Of a stretch of DNA of 38,149 nucleotides, positions 16,743 through 24,950 are shown piece by piece. The position numbers and the translations under genes are program-made. The notes beneath the pieces are model-generated. The model did not search any database and was not told the DNA's origin. It saw nothing but the letters and a program-made list of their open reading frames with translations. The stretch covers positions 1-38,149 of the forward strand of contig PAAD01000029.1 of the NCBI GenBank assembly GCA_002698745.1, given 5' to 3'. The stretch is from Flavobacteriaceae bacterium (GTDB lineage: Bacteria > Bacteroidota > Bacteroidia > Flavobacteriales > Flavobacteriaceae). Within the stretch, counting starts at the first letter, position 1; each line of letters opens with the position of its first letter.

Positions 16743-19595
16743 TTATAAGCTAACCTTGAGAGCTACATAATAAGTAGAACCTATTAAACCAGCACCTGGA
16801 ATTCCGATGTAGTTTTCTCCCCCGATATTATTACCACCTATTTCAAGTCTTGAATTTAATTCCTCAAGCATGATAGAAGCTTTAGCATCAAGAACAACAT
16901 TTTCAGGAACCATTGTATTAAAGAAAGATGATTCATAAAGATATTCAGAGTTGTATCTAGCATTTGCGTTTACAGTCATTCTACTGCCAATCGTATAGTT
17001 CATTCCAGCTTTGATTCTATGTTCAGGAGTATTCCAAGAAACATTTTGATCAATAACTGGATCTGCAGTATAATCAATATCATTATACTCATATATGAAG
17101 TTTGCAGTTAAAGCTCTTGTAAGTGATTTGGTAGCTTCAAAACTTAATCCATAAGATGTAAAGTCATTGTCCATATTTGAATCTACCTGAAATCTATGGA
17201 AATTTGCGTTAGCTAATGCTACTTCGGGAGTAGTAAAACCATTAGTTAATAATGGCGTGTTAACAAATATCCCTGCGATCTTATCTTTATATGAATTGTA
17301 ATATCCACTTACATCAAATGTAAAGCCCGGAGTGTTAAATCTATATCCAAGTTCTATTGTTGAAACAGTTTCTGCTTTTGCGTAATTTAAATTTGCTTTA
17401 GAATTGTCACTCTGGTGATACGAATTGTTCATGACATATTCTCCAGTGAATCTACCAGGAAGATTATTCGCCATTATTGCCATACGATCGAATCTACCTA
17501 CACTACCCTTTTCATTTCCAAGAATAAAGTAGTTTCCATTAAGAAATCCGATAAATTTATCCTGGTTTGTGGGGTTTCTAAATCCAGTTTGGGCAGTAAT
17601 TCTAAAGTTTTGATTTTCTGAAATATTAACTAAAAAACCTATTCTAGGAGTGAAATTTCCATCCTCCATAACATTTTGTTTATCATACCTGACAGAGGCT
17701 GTCATTGAAACTTTATCATCTAGTAAACTAGATTTCAACTGTGCATATGCACCAGCTTCACTATACTCAATTGGTGCATTATAATCTGTATATAAAGTAC
17801 CCCCAGTGTTCATTTCAAAGCTTCTGTAGTTAGCACCCACAATTAAGTTTCCGATTCCAAATTTATCTCCGAAATCGTAATCAACTTCGTAGTTTAAAAT
17901 TTTGGAAAGGTCTTGAATTCTTGAACCAACACCAATCTCTACAGGATTTTCCCTTGACGCAGCAAGTGCCGCATTAAACTCAGCAGAACCGGGTGTAAGT
18001 AAGTTGGCATTTGCAGCTTGTCTTGCAATACTGTGAAAAGGAATTGTACTACCAAATCTATCACTTAATGATAGTCCTGAAGGATCTCCGCCAGTCAAAG
18101 CAGTACCCATAATATGATTTTGAATTTCGTTAAGCATCCAAGGAAGTGCAGACTGAGCAGGGATTCCATTAGCAGCTGCTATGCCTCCTAAAAGAGTCTG
18201 TATATATATTGCGCCCCAGCCATTTCTAATACCACCGGGTTGCGCATTTGCAACGTTAACAGCATCCAACTGAGCTACAGAAGTATCTCCAGCATCTTCG
18301 TGAGTATAAAAGAATTTAGCGTTTAGACCTCCCCTTTTAAGATTTAGTTTATGTTGCTGTACAACTACATGATCCATCCCATAAACAGTACCGCCAGTAT
18401 AAAGTGGTGCTTTTCCTGTACCAATTAAAGACTGAACAGATAACTCAGTTTTGCTATCGGGTCTATAATGAATAGCAAAATTACCTTTAGTATTGAATGT
18501 GTCATTTCCCATTAGGTCTACCAAGTTGTATCCAGTTGATAGAACAGTTTTAAAATAATTTGGGGATAATGCTGATAATTGCATTAGTTGAGGCATTTGA
18601 GCCAAACCAGCAATCGCCCCAAATATTGTTGGAGATGAAAATTCAGCCTCGCCTTCCATATTTACAGCATTGTAATCTGGATTGCTTGTACTATAACCAT
18701 CAATTATCGTTCTATTGTCAGCGTGTCTGTAATCAGCTGCTAACCAATCTTTACCCCATTTGTGAGAAATTGTGGCCTTTATAGCTAATTTTTCTGAGAT
18801 TTTTCCACCCATCCTAATAGCAAATTCTTCAAACGTATTTGTGCCGGCTGCAACTTGTTCAGTGTTTCCAAACCTGTAAGAAACATCAAGGCCCTGGTGA
18901 TCAAAAGGATTTTTGCTATTCATAAAAATTATTCCTTTGTAAGCATCAGCACCATACAAAGCAGATGCTGCACCAGGCAAGATTTCAATGCTTTGAAGAT
19001 CAATGTCATGTAAGCCAATAATATTACCAACAGCAAATCCAAAAACAGGAGCTTGATTATTCATACCGTCTACCAATGTTACAAGGCCCTCATTGTATAT
19101 ATCGTTAAATCCCCTTAGGCTGACTTGACTGAAAACCAAACCTGCTTCAAGGATATTAACTTGTTTTAAGTTGGCTAATCCATTAAAATGATCTGCAGAT
19201 GGAGTAGATTGAATTTGTTGCAAACTGAATTTCTCTACTGTAACAGGTGATTCGAAAAGTCTTTGAGCGAAACGAGATGCGGAAACGACAATCTCGTCAA
19301 GCTGCGTTGAAGATGAGCCAAGAGTAATGCTTATGGCTTGGGCCGCAGATGATACAGTTATTGATTTTGTTTCCAAACCTACACTCGACACCGTAATGGT
19401 AAAGGGAGGTATTTGGGAAGTGTTTAATGTAAAATTACCGTCAAAGTCAGTTACCGTACCTGTTGTACTGTCTAAAACAACACTTGCTCCAGGTACAGGC
19501 TGACCATTGTTGTCTGCAACTGTTCCTGATATTTGTGTTTGGGCTAAAACTGCTGTTGAAAAACAAAGCAGCATAACTTGAAGTAAAAATTTCAT
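16743..19595 (-). CDS. TonB-dependent receptor with carboxypeptidase-like N-terminal domain
   Basis: Large outer-membrane receptor of 950 residues. Order: a signal peptide (MKFLLQVMLLCFSTAVLAQ), a CarboxypepD_reg-like beta-sandwich (about 20-95; ISGTVADNNGQPVPGASVVL, TVTDFDGNFTLN), a TonB-box-like LDEIVVSASR, a plug domain (about 110-235; VSLRGFNDIYNEGLVTLVDG, ILPGAASALYGADAYKG), then the beta-barrel to the end (YYVALKVSL). Such receptors import glycans, metal chelates or other large solutes in Bacteroidota, but no SusD-like partner or enzyme gene lies beside it, so I cannot name a substrate. It is monocistronic, with its own terminator. Codon use looks somewhat AT-richer than neighbouring genes, which I judged only by eye. 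Confidence 0.92.
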   Translation of the reverse strand: MKFLLQVMLLCFSTAVLAQTQISGTVADNNGQPVPGASVVLDSTTGTVTDFDGNFTLNTSQIPPFTITVSSVGLETKSITVSSAAQAISITLGSSSTQLDEIVVSASRFAQRLFESPVTVEKFSLQQIQSTPSADHFNGLANLKQVNILEAGLVFSQVSLRGFNDIYNEGLVTLVDGMNNQAPVFGFAVGNIIGLHDIDLQSIEILPGAASALYGADAYKGIIFMNSKNPFDHQGLDVSYRFGNTEQVAAGTNTFEEFAIRMGGKISEKLAIKATISHKWGKDWLAADYRHADNRTIIDGYSTSNPDYNAVNMEGEAEFSSPTIFGAIAGLAQMPQLMQLSALSPNYFKTVLSTGYNLVDLMGNDTFNTKGNFAIHYRPDSKTELSVQSLIGTGKAPLYTGGTVYGMDHVVVQQHKLNLKRGGLNAKFFYTHEDAGDTSVAQLDAVNVANAQPGGIRNGWGAIYIQTLLGGIAAANGIPAQSALPWMLNEIQNHIMGTALTGGDPSGLSLSDRFGSTIPFHSIARQAANANLLTPGSAEFNAALAASRENPVEIGVGSRIQDLSKILNYEVDYDFGDKFGIGNLIVGANYRSFEMNTGGTLYTDYNAPIEYSEAGAYAQLKSSLLDDKVSMTASVRYDKQNVMEDGNFTPRIGFLVNISENQNFRITAQTGFRNPTNQDKFIGFLNGNYFILGNEKGSVGRFDRMAIMANNLPGRFTGEYVMNNSYHQSDNSKANLNYAKAETVSTIELGYRFNTPGFTFDVSGYYNSYKDKIAGIFVNTPLLTNGFTTPEVALANANFHRFQVDSNMDNDFTSYGLSFEATKSLTRALTANFIYEYNDIDYTADPVIDQNVSWNTPEHRIKAGMNYTIGSRMTVNANARYNSEYLYESSFFNTMVPENVVLDAKASIMLEELNSRLEIGGNNIGGENYIGIPGAGLIGSTYYVALKVSL

Positions 19596-19678
19596 GGTTA
19601 TAGTTTTAATAGTTATGGATGTAAAGATATGGTTTTTTATACTTCCTGCCGAAAAAGAAATTTTAACTAATTATTTTG

Positions 19679-20338
19679 TTAAAAAACATAAAAAATTAAC
19701 CCTATTTTTGTGAATTTCATATCAAATTTCTTGTTTGAAGCATTAAATGTAGCCCAAGACTGGATGTCATGTGCGATACTGATATTCCATGTGTTGAAGC
19801 CAAAATATACATTCCACCGTAAAATCGGGCCTTTTAAGGGAAGCTTAGTTGTATTTATTTGTCCAGTTAGTGTTTTGTTGTATGTACTAAACTTTGACGG
19901 AAAGTGAATACTTATTCCCGTATGTATACGCCAAAAAGCATGTTTAGTTTCATTAGAATTCCGCCAACGGAACTCCAAGGGTACTGCAAACGACTGAATG
20001 CGCAAGTAGTTTTTTTGATATCCGCCTTCAATCACTGTTGCACTTATATTATCCTCAGCGTTTGTAAACAAATTGTTATTATATATGGTGGTTTGGTCAT
20101 ACCCAAAACCAATACCAACTGCCAAAGTACGTTGCTTGTTTATGGGCATATCGCGAATAAACCCAACTGAAAAAGCATAAGAAAGCTTGTTTTGGATAAG
20201 GTTATTAGGTGCATCTGAAAAATATGGATATGCAATACTCATATAAATTTGGTCTTCTCTAAATGTAGGTGTCTTTTCCTGTGCAAATATGGAGCCAACA
20301 ACCAATAGAAACAATATGCAATAAATGTGTTTCATCAC
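19679..20338 (-). CDS. Outer-membrane beta-barrel protein (porin-family/PorT-like)
   Basis: Exported protein of 219 residues with a signal peptide (MKHIYCILFLLVVGSIFAQ; a second Met directly before it is an alternative start). The rest alternates polar and hydrophobic residues in short strands (LSYAFSVGFIRDMP, LAVGIGFGYDQTTI, WRIHTGISIHFPSKF) and ends with an aromatic residue, YVF, as outer-membrane barrels do. It fits the small 8-strand barrel families common in Bacteroidota. It lies downstream of the ExbB/ExbD genes on the same strand, with a 78-base gap. The precise function is unknown. Confidence 0.7.
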   Translation of the reverse strand: MMKHIYCILFLLVVGSIFAQEKTPTFREDQIYMSIAYPYFSDAPNNLIQNKLSYAFSVGFIRDMPINKQRTLAVGIGFGYDQTTIYNNNLFTNAEDNISATVIEGGYQKNYLRIQSFAVPLEFRWRNSNETKHAFWRIHTGISIHFPSKFSTYNKTLTGQINTTKLPLKGPILRWNVYFGFNTWNISIAHDIQSWATFNASNKKFDMKFTKIGLIFYVF

Positions 20339-20416
20339 TTAAATATATTTCAAAAAAGACACCCTTTACGCAACGAGAATGCGCAAATAAGAGTGTCCTG
20401 TTTAAAAACTTTAAAA

Positions 20417-20899
20417 CTATTTTAAATTTTGCATAAAGTCACCATTACGCGTGGTATAGTTTATTTTTAATGCATTAACCTTTCTGAGTTCTTGTTTGAT
20501 ATCAGTAATTAAACCCATATTGGTTTCCCCATCTACTTTGAGCGCAGTAGTTAGCACATTCTGAAGCTCTTGGCGTTTTGAAGCCCGCTCCGCAAGAATA
20601 AATGCACCCACGTCTGCTACAGTGGCAAACTTATCATTCAACTGAATTTTGGGCTGTGTACCAAACTTATCTTGATAACGGTCACTTGGCTTTCCAGCAT
20701 AAATATACATTACACGATCTTTCTTATCCAACTTTTGTACTTGGTCTGCCGCTGGAAGAGTATTGGCAACCATCAACGTACTGTCGCGCATAACAGTAGC
20801 AACCATAAAAAAGAACAATAACATAAAAACAATATCTGGCAATGATGCTGTAGAAATTGCTGGCAATTCACCACTTTTCTTCTTTTTGAACTTGGACAT
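20417..20899 (-). CDS. ExbD/TolR-family proton-channel protein (second copy)
   Basis: Inner-membrane partner in the proton-driven motor that powers TonB. It has 160 residues: a short basic cytoplasmic start, one transmembrane helix (about 20-42) with the essential Asp in STASLPDIVFMLLFFFMV, and a periplasmic domain. It directly follows the first exbD with one base between the reading frames. Two different ExbD proteins with one ExbB suggest a mixed complex. Confidence 0.9.
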   Translation of the reverse strand: MSKFKKKKSGELPAISTASLPDIVFMLLFFFMVATVMRDSTLMVANTLPAADQVQKLDKKDRVMYIYAGKPSDRYQDKFGTQPKIQLNDKFATVADVGAFILAERASKRQELQNVLTTALKVDGETNMGLITDIKQELRKVNALKINYTTRNGDFMQNLK

Positions 20900-20900
20900 A

Positions 20901-21524
20901 TTAATTTGTTTTTGAGGGTTCAGCTTCAGACAGCTTTTGAGGAAAAAGCAATTTAACTTCTGCCAGTTTGGGCTTTAATGATTCTTTTTCAGAACTTGAG
21001 GTCCTTGGGTCAGAATATCTTCGGTCAGCTTCTACAAAACTTAATCCCAAATTTGGGTTTAGCCTTGCGAACTCCCGATTACGAAGCACATTATAGGCTG
21101 CTACGAGCTGATTTTGTACTGCAATGTAAACCTTGTAATCTGTTTCACGATCATTTTTAAGTGAAATAACCGCTTTTTCTGGATTATCAGAAGAGTCTTT
21201 ATCCCGATTACCTTGACAAAAACCACAAGCATCTTCACCTTCGCCGCCGCCGTTGTCTAAAAAAGCAACAGCAGCTTCACTTAATTCGCTAATATCCATA
21301 GGCTTTTCTTCAACAAGCAAGTCATTGTTTTTGTTTACTACAACAGTAAAGATATTACGTTCTTTAATAATTGGTGGATCGACAACGTCTTCCATTGGAG
21401 GTAATTTACGATTTAAACCAGAATCTGTTTCAATCGTAGTAGTTACCAAAAAGAAAATCAATAACAAGAACGCAATGTCGGCCATTGACCCTGCATTCAC
21501 TTCGGGTGCAGATCTTTTTGCCAT
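20901..21524 (-). CDS. ExbD/TolR-family proton-channel protein with CGFC-containing insertion
   Basis: Inner-membrane ExbD homologue of 207 residues, longer than the usual 130-160. One N-terminal helix carries the essential Asp (GSMADIAFLLLIFFLVT). The periplasmic part contains an extra loop, roughly residues 92-115, with a Gly/Glu run followed by CGFC (codons at 21216-21227), and a Lys/Glu-rich tail. The two cysteines in the periplasm could form a disulfide or bind metal; that is inference. It belongs to the ExbB / 4-TM protein / ExbD / ExbD cluster that energises TonB receptors. Confidence 0.88.
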   Translation of the reverse strand: MAKRSAPEVNAGSMADIAFLLLIFFLVTTTIETDSGLNRKLPPMEDVVDPPIIKERNIFTVVVNKNNDLLVEEKPMDISELSEAAVAFLDNGGGEGEDACGFCQGNRDKDSSDNPEKAVISLKNDRETDYKVYIAVQNQLVAAYNVLRNREFARLNPNLGLSFVEADRRYSDPRTSSSEKESLKPKLAEVKLLFPQKLSEAEPSKTN

Positions 21525-21530
21525 AACGTA

Positions 21531-21977
21531 TTATTTTAAAAATCGCTTAACGCCAGAGTAGAGCATCACACCAACAGCAACAATGGCCAAAATATAAAAA
21601 GTACGCAGTCCAGTTCCCACCCAACGTGAGCCAGAAGCGGACAATAATTCTCCATCCTTCATTGGAGTTTCAACACCTTCTGAAAGTAAAAAAGAAATTA
21701 ATACAACAATTGCAAAAGCAGCTGTGGAAATACCCGCTTTTTTAAGTTTGGCGGGGTTTGATGCCAAGTTAGAAAAGGATGATACCAGTGTGATTAAAAC
21801 AGCTACAGTTAGGATAATTAATGCTAAGCTAATTATAGGTGACACTGAGGAAAAATCTCCATTTAATGCATTCATTTCAATAATATCATCTCCCTTACTC
21901 AATATGACGACTTGTAAAACTAAGCCAATCACACCGAGTGCCAACACAACATATTTGGTAATTTTTTGAATATTCAT
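21531..21977 (-). CDS. Uncharacterised four-helix membrane protein between ExbB and ExbD
   Basis: 148 residues with four hydrophobic segments: about 9-28 (YVVLALGVIGLVLQVVILSK), 45-70, 82-105 and 125-145. There is no signal peptide and I know no named domain. It lies 19 bases after exbB and 6 bases before exbD, so it is surely co-expressed, and its position argues for a role as an accessory subunit of the ExbB-ExbD motor. No catalytic motif is visible. Confidence 0.75.
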   Translation of the reverse strand: MNIQKITKYVVLALGVIGLVLQVVILSKGDDIIEMNALNGDFSSVSPIISLALIILTVAVLITLVSSFSNLASNPAKLKKAGISTAAFAIVVLISFLLSEGVETPMKDGELLSASGSRWVGTGLRTFYILAIVAVGVMLYSGVKRFLK

Positions 21978-21996
21978 AATAGGATTGTTTTATGAA

Positions 21997-22791
21997 TTAT
22001 TTTTGGTTCGCTGCAAGAAGGTCTATTAAGGTAATTGACGCGTCTTCCATGTCATTTACAATGCTGTCAATTTTTGCAATAATATAATTGTAGAATATTT
22101 GTAAAATAATAGCAACAATCAAACCAAATACAGTTGTAAGAAGTGCTACTTTAATACCACCTGCCACAAGGGAAGGTTGCATGTCTCCAGCAGCTTCAAT
22201 TTTATCAAATGCTTGAATCATACCAATTACAGTGCCCATAAACCCAAGCATTGGAGCAAGTGCTATAAAGAGAGAAATCCAAGATACATTCTTTTCAAGC
22301 TGGCCCATTTGCACACCACCATATGCGACAACTGCCTTTTCGGCATTATCTACTCCTTCACTTGAACGATCAAGACCTTGGTAGAAAATAGAAGCAACAG
22401 GTCCTTTGGTATTTCGGCAAACCTCTTTAGCAGCCTCTACACCACCTGAGCCAAGTGCTTCTTCAACAGAAGTAGTCAATTGTGCAGTGTTAGTAGTTGA
22501 TAAGTTTAAAAATATAATGCGCTCAATCGCAATGGCAAGACCAAGAATTAAACACAAAAGAACGATGCCCATAAATCCTGGGCCACCTTCAATAAATCTC
22601 TTCTTAAGTTCTTGAGTAAAACCAGCTTTTTTAGGGGCTTCTTGGGGTTGTTCCTGAGCCATTTCAACAGGTGTTTCAGTGGCAACTTCTGATACTTGAA
22701 CAGTAAGTGAGTCTGTCTCCTGTGCAATAGTTGTAGTTGCAGATGCAATTAAGCAAAGCAATAAGGTAGTATAGAAAAAAAAACGTTTCAT
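21997..22791 (-). CDS. exbB: MotA/TolQ/ExbB proton-channel family protein
   Basis: Inner-membrane motor protein of 264 residues. It begins with a cleavable-looking signal (MKRFFFYTTLLLCLIASATTTIAQ) and a periplasmic Gln/Glu/Pro-rich stretch to about 60. Three transmembrane helices follow: about 72-92, then the conserved pair SLFIALAPMLGFMGTVIGMI (about 170-190) and VALLTTVFGLIVAIILQIFY (about 210-235), which carry the channel-lining polar residues. With ExbD it forms the proton-driven engine for TonB. A related tonB gene is at 35838-36539 and receptors are at 12958 and 16743. It could instead serve a TolQ-type or surface-polymer role, but the gene order favours ExbB. Confidence 0.9.
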   Translation of the reverse strand: MKRFFFYTTLLLCLIASATTTIAQETDSLTVQVSEVATETPVEMAQEQPQEAPKKAGFTQELKKRFIEGGPGFMGIVLLCLILGLAIAIERIIFLNLSTTNTAQLTTSVEEALGSGGVEAAKEVCRNTKGPVASIFYQGLDRSSEGVDNAEKAVVAYGGVQMGQLEKNVSWISLFIALAPMLGFMGTVIGMIQAFDKIEAAGDMQPSLVAGGIKVALLTTVFGLIVAIILQIFYNYIIAKIDSIVNDMEDASITLIDLLAANQK

Positions 22792-22866
22792 TTAAAGTGT
22801 ATTTCGAATTTTAAATTAGATTATTTAATGTTCGCTAAATATATAAAAAAACATATACATTTACTG

Positions 22867-22955
22867 CAGAGAGGAAGGGATTCGAACCCTCGATTCCGGT
22901 ATAACGGAATACACACTTTCCAGGCGTGCGCCTTCGACCACTCGGCCACCTCTCT
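22867..22955 (-). tRNA. tRNA-Ser(GGA)
   Basis: An 89-base tRNA with a long variable arm, as expected for serine. The acceptor stem is AGAGAGG/CCTCTCT with discriminator G, the D-arm holds GGCCGAGTGG, and the anticodon loop CTGGAAA lies between CACGC-type stems, giving anticodon GGA (reads UCC and UCU). The T-arm loop is TTCGAAT. CCA is not encoded. It stands between exbB and tatD. Confidence 0.97.
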
Positions 22956-22995
22956 AAATTGAATGCAAATATCGAAAAAAAACTTTTTAAAAAAT

Positions 22996-23760
22996 TTAAA
23001 GATTAAACAAGTTTATTGCGTTTTCGGTAGTCTGCTTAGCGACTTGTGCAAGGCTAATATTATGGGTTAAGGCCACTTTTTGAGCCACATGGCTAATGTA
23101 AGCTGATTCGTTTCGCTTTCCGCGAAATGGCATAGGTGCCAAATAAGGGGCATCGGTTTCAAGTACGATATGCTTTAGTGGGATCTTGGCAATTGTTTTT
23201 GCCAAACCACTGTTCTTAAACGTAACCACCCCGCCAATTCCCAACAGCATATTAAAGCCTATAGCCCGACGAGCTTGTGAGAGATTACCCGTAAAACAAT
23301 GGAAAATTCCACGAAGCCGATTGTCCTGAACGCCTTCCAGCACTTCAAATATTTGGTCAAAAGCTTCACGGCAGTGTATTACAATTGGTAAATTGTAATC
23401 TAACGCCCAAGCAATTTGTTTGGCAAATGCATCCTTTTGTTCTTTTTGATAACTTTTATCCCAATAAAGATCCATACCTATTTCCCCAACTGCAACAAAT
23501 GAATGGGTCGCTAATTGTTGTTGCACATGAGCCATCTCTTCAATAAGATTTTCACCAACGTGTGTGGGGTGCAGTCCCATCATGAGATGAATGTTATTTG
23601 GATAATCAAGCTTTAGGCTGTGCATAGCAGCCGTAGTTTCAGAATCAATAGCAGGCAGCACAAACTGCTCAACCCCTGCATCCAAGGCCCTTTTCATCAT
23701 TTGGGATCGGTCAGCATCAAATTGAGAAACGTAAAGATGTGTGTGAGTATCTATCAACAT
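22996..23760 (-). CDS. tatD: TatD-family metal-dependent hydrolase
   Basis: Cytosolic TIM-barrel metal-dependent DNase/hydrolase of about 254 residues. I choose the ATG at 23760 (MLIDTHTHLY), since an upstream in-frame codon at 23778 adds residues outside the family. Metal ligands are visible in order: HTH in the first strand, Glu in VGEIGMDLYWD, His in IVIHCREAF, His in IFHCFTG, and Asp in LETDAPYLAP. The family is linked to DNA repair and DNA degradation. It is divergent from the protease gene, 36 bases away. A TATTTTTG box at 23765-23772 lies just before its start. Confidence 0.93.
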   Translation of the reverse strand: MLIDTHTHLYVSQFDADRSQMMKRALDAGVEQFVLPAIDSETTAAMHSLKLDYPNNIHLMMGLHPTHVGENLIEEMAHVQQQLATHSFVAVGEIGMDLYWDKSYQKEQKDAFAKQIAWALDYNLPIVIHCREAFDQIFEVLEGVQDNRLRGIFHCFTGNLSQARRAIGFNMLLGIGGVVTFKNSGLAKTIAKIPLKHIVLETDAPYLAPMPFRGKRNESAYISHVAQKVALTHNISLAQVAKQTTENAINLFNL

Positions 23761-23796
23761 GGAGCAAAAATACACCAATGCGTGTATCTTTACATC

Positions 23797-24246
23797 ATGA
23801 AATACAGCTTATCTACTTTATTAAAGCATAAAAGTTATGTGCGTATCCCGCTAAAAAAAGTAGCTTCTGGACATTATATATGTGAAGTAACCCTTAATGG
23901 AGTTTCAGGAGACTTTATTGTGGATACAGGTGCCTCACATACCTGCGTGGCATTGGATAAAGAAGCTTATTTTAAGCTAAATGCCAGGGAAACCAAACAG
24001 CAAGCTGCATCTGCCAGTAGCAACAAAATGGAAACGCGCTACAGTCAAGAAAATGTGGTTAAAATAGGTGCGTGGGAAGGGCAAAAACTTGAAATCGTAT
24101 TGTTTGATATGACAAGTGTAAATATCGTCATGGAACAACTAAATGTAAACGCTGTTGATGGCATTCTTGGTGCTGATGTGTTCGAGGAAACCAAAGCCGT
24201 TCTTGACTATAACAGGAGTGGGCTTTACCTTAAAATTAAAAAATGA
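23797..24246 (+). CDS. Retropepsin-like aspartic protease (clan AA)
   Basis: Small protein of 149 residues, starting at the ATG at 23797 (MKYSLSTLLKHKSYVRI). It has one catalytic-type motif, FIVDTGASHTCVALD (Asp near residue 49), and a second family-like stretch, GILGADVFE (about 129), as in aspartyl proteases that act as homodimers with one DTG each. No signal peptide or membrane segment is seen, so it is probably cytosolic. Its substrate is unknown. It is convergent with tsaB; the two genes abut at 24246/24247. Confidence 0.82.
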   Translation: MKYSLSTLLKHKSYVRIPLKKVASGHYICEVTLNGVSGDFIVDTGASHTCVALDKEAYFKLNARETKQQAASASSNKMETRYSQENVVKIGAWEGQKLEIVLFDMTSVNIVMEQLNVNAVDGILGADVFEETKAVLDYNRSGLYLKIKK

Positions 24247-24933
24247 CTAAGCGGGCCTACCTAAACTATTTTTTTTAGATGCTGTGATCCTAACAGGCTT
24301 TAAATATGCTGGTGCAAAGCTATTAATGTTTGCGAATTGCTTTTTCTTATAAGCCTCAAACGCCAATGCGGGCATGGCTTCAGCGGATGGGTGGCTTGAA
24401 ACAAACTTCCAATTGGGGTTTGAAGAAAATAAGTTTCTGGTTTTTTCAGCACCAGTACCTACAAAACAAAACTGCTCGGCTGCCAAATCAACAAATGAGT
24501 TAGGTGTTAAAATATGCGCATGGGTTTCTGTTTTCAATGCTCCCCCTATATCATAAACAGCTGCATAAACTTCATCTCTGCGAGCATCAAGTAATGATAC
24601 CACCTTGCTATTTTCGGAATGTGGAGCTGCTAAAATTTGTAGGGTAGGGATTGGGATAAGTGGAATATCAAGGGCAAAACAGAGACCTTTTGCTGCAACG
24701 CATCCAATGCGTAAACCGGTAAAAGAACCAGGGCCTTCGCTGACGGCAATGGCATCTAATTGATCTAAAGAAAATCCAAATTCATAAATGACTTCATGTA
24801 TTAATGTATGCAGCTGCTTAGCATGAGTAAAACCTTTTTCCAGCACTTCTTTAATCGCAATAATATTTGCGTTTTGAGAAAGAGCTACCCCGCACTGTTC
24901 TGTGGAAGTTTCAATATTTAGGATATTTGCCAC
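24247..24933 (-). CDS. tsaB: tRNA threonylcarbamoyladenosine biosynthesis protein TsaB
   Basis: Partner of TsaD in making the t6A modification at position 37 of ANN-decoding tRNAs. It has 228 residues and an ASKHA-type fold: ILNIETSTEQCGVALSQN at the N-terminus, the signature SEGPGSFTGLRIGC (about 65-78), then LDARRDEVYAAVYD. It follows the TolC-like gene by 17 bases on the same strand, so it may be the last cistron of the export operon. Confidence 0.94.
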   Translation of the reverse strand: MANILNIETSTEQCGVALSQNANIIAIKEVLEKGFTHAKQLHTLIHEVIYEFGFSLDQLDAIAVSEGPGSFTGLRIGCVAAKGLCFALDIPLIPIPTLQILAAPHSENSKVVSLLDARRDEVYAAVYDIGGALKTETHAHILTPNSFVDLAAEQFCFVGTGAEKTRNLFSSNPNWKFVSSHPSAEAMPALAFEAYKKKQFANINSFAPAYLKPVRITASKKNSLGRPA

Positions 24934-24950
24934 TAAGCAAAAATACTACT

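Noticed and set aside
18560-18784. Plus-strand open frames inside the large TonB receptor gene
   Set aside because: They are antisense by-products of a coding region with no similarity to any family I know and no promoter box.
20355-20400. Hairpin terminator between the second exbD and the barrel protein gene (GACAC/GTGTC)
   Set aside because: Only five pairs with a loop of about 30 bases; too weak to support a call.
23620-23796. Long upstream extension of the retropepsin-like gene
   Set aside because: It would run antisense through tatD; the ATG at 23797 gives a compact family-like protein.
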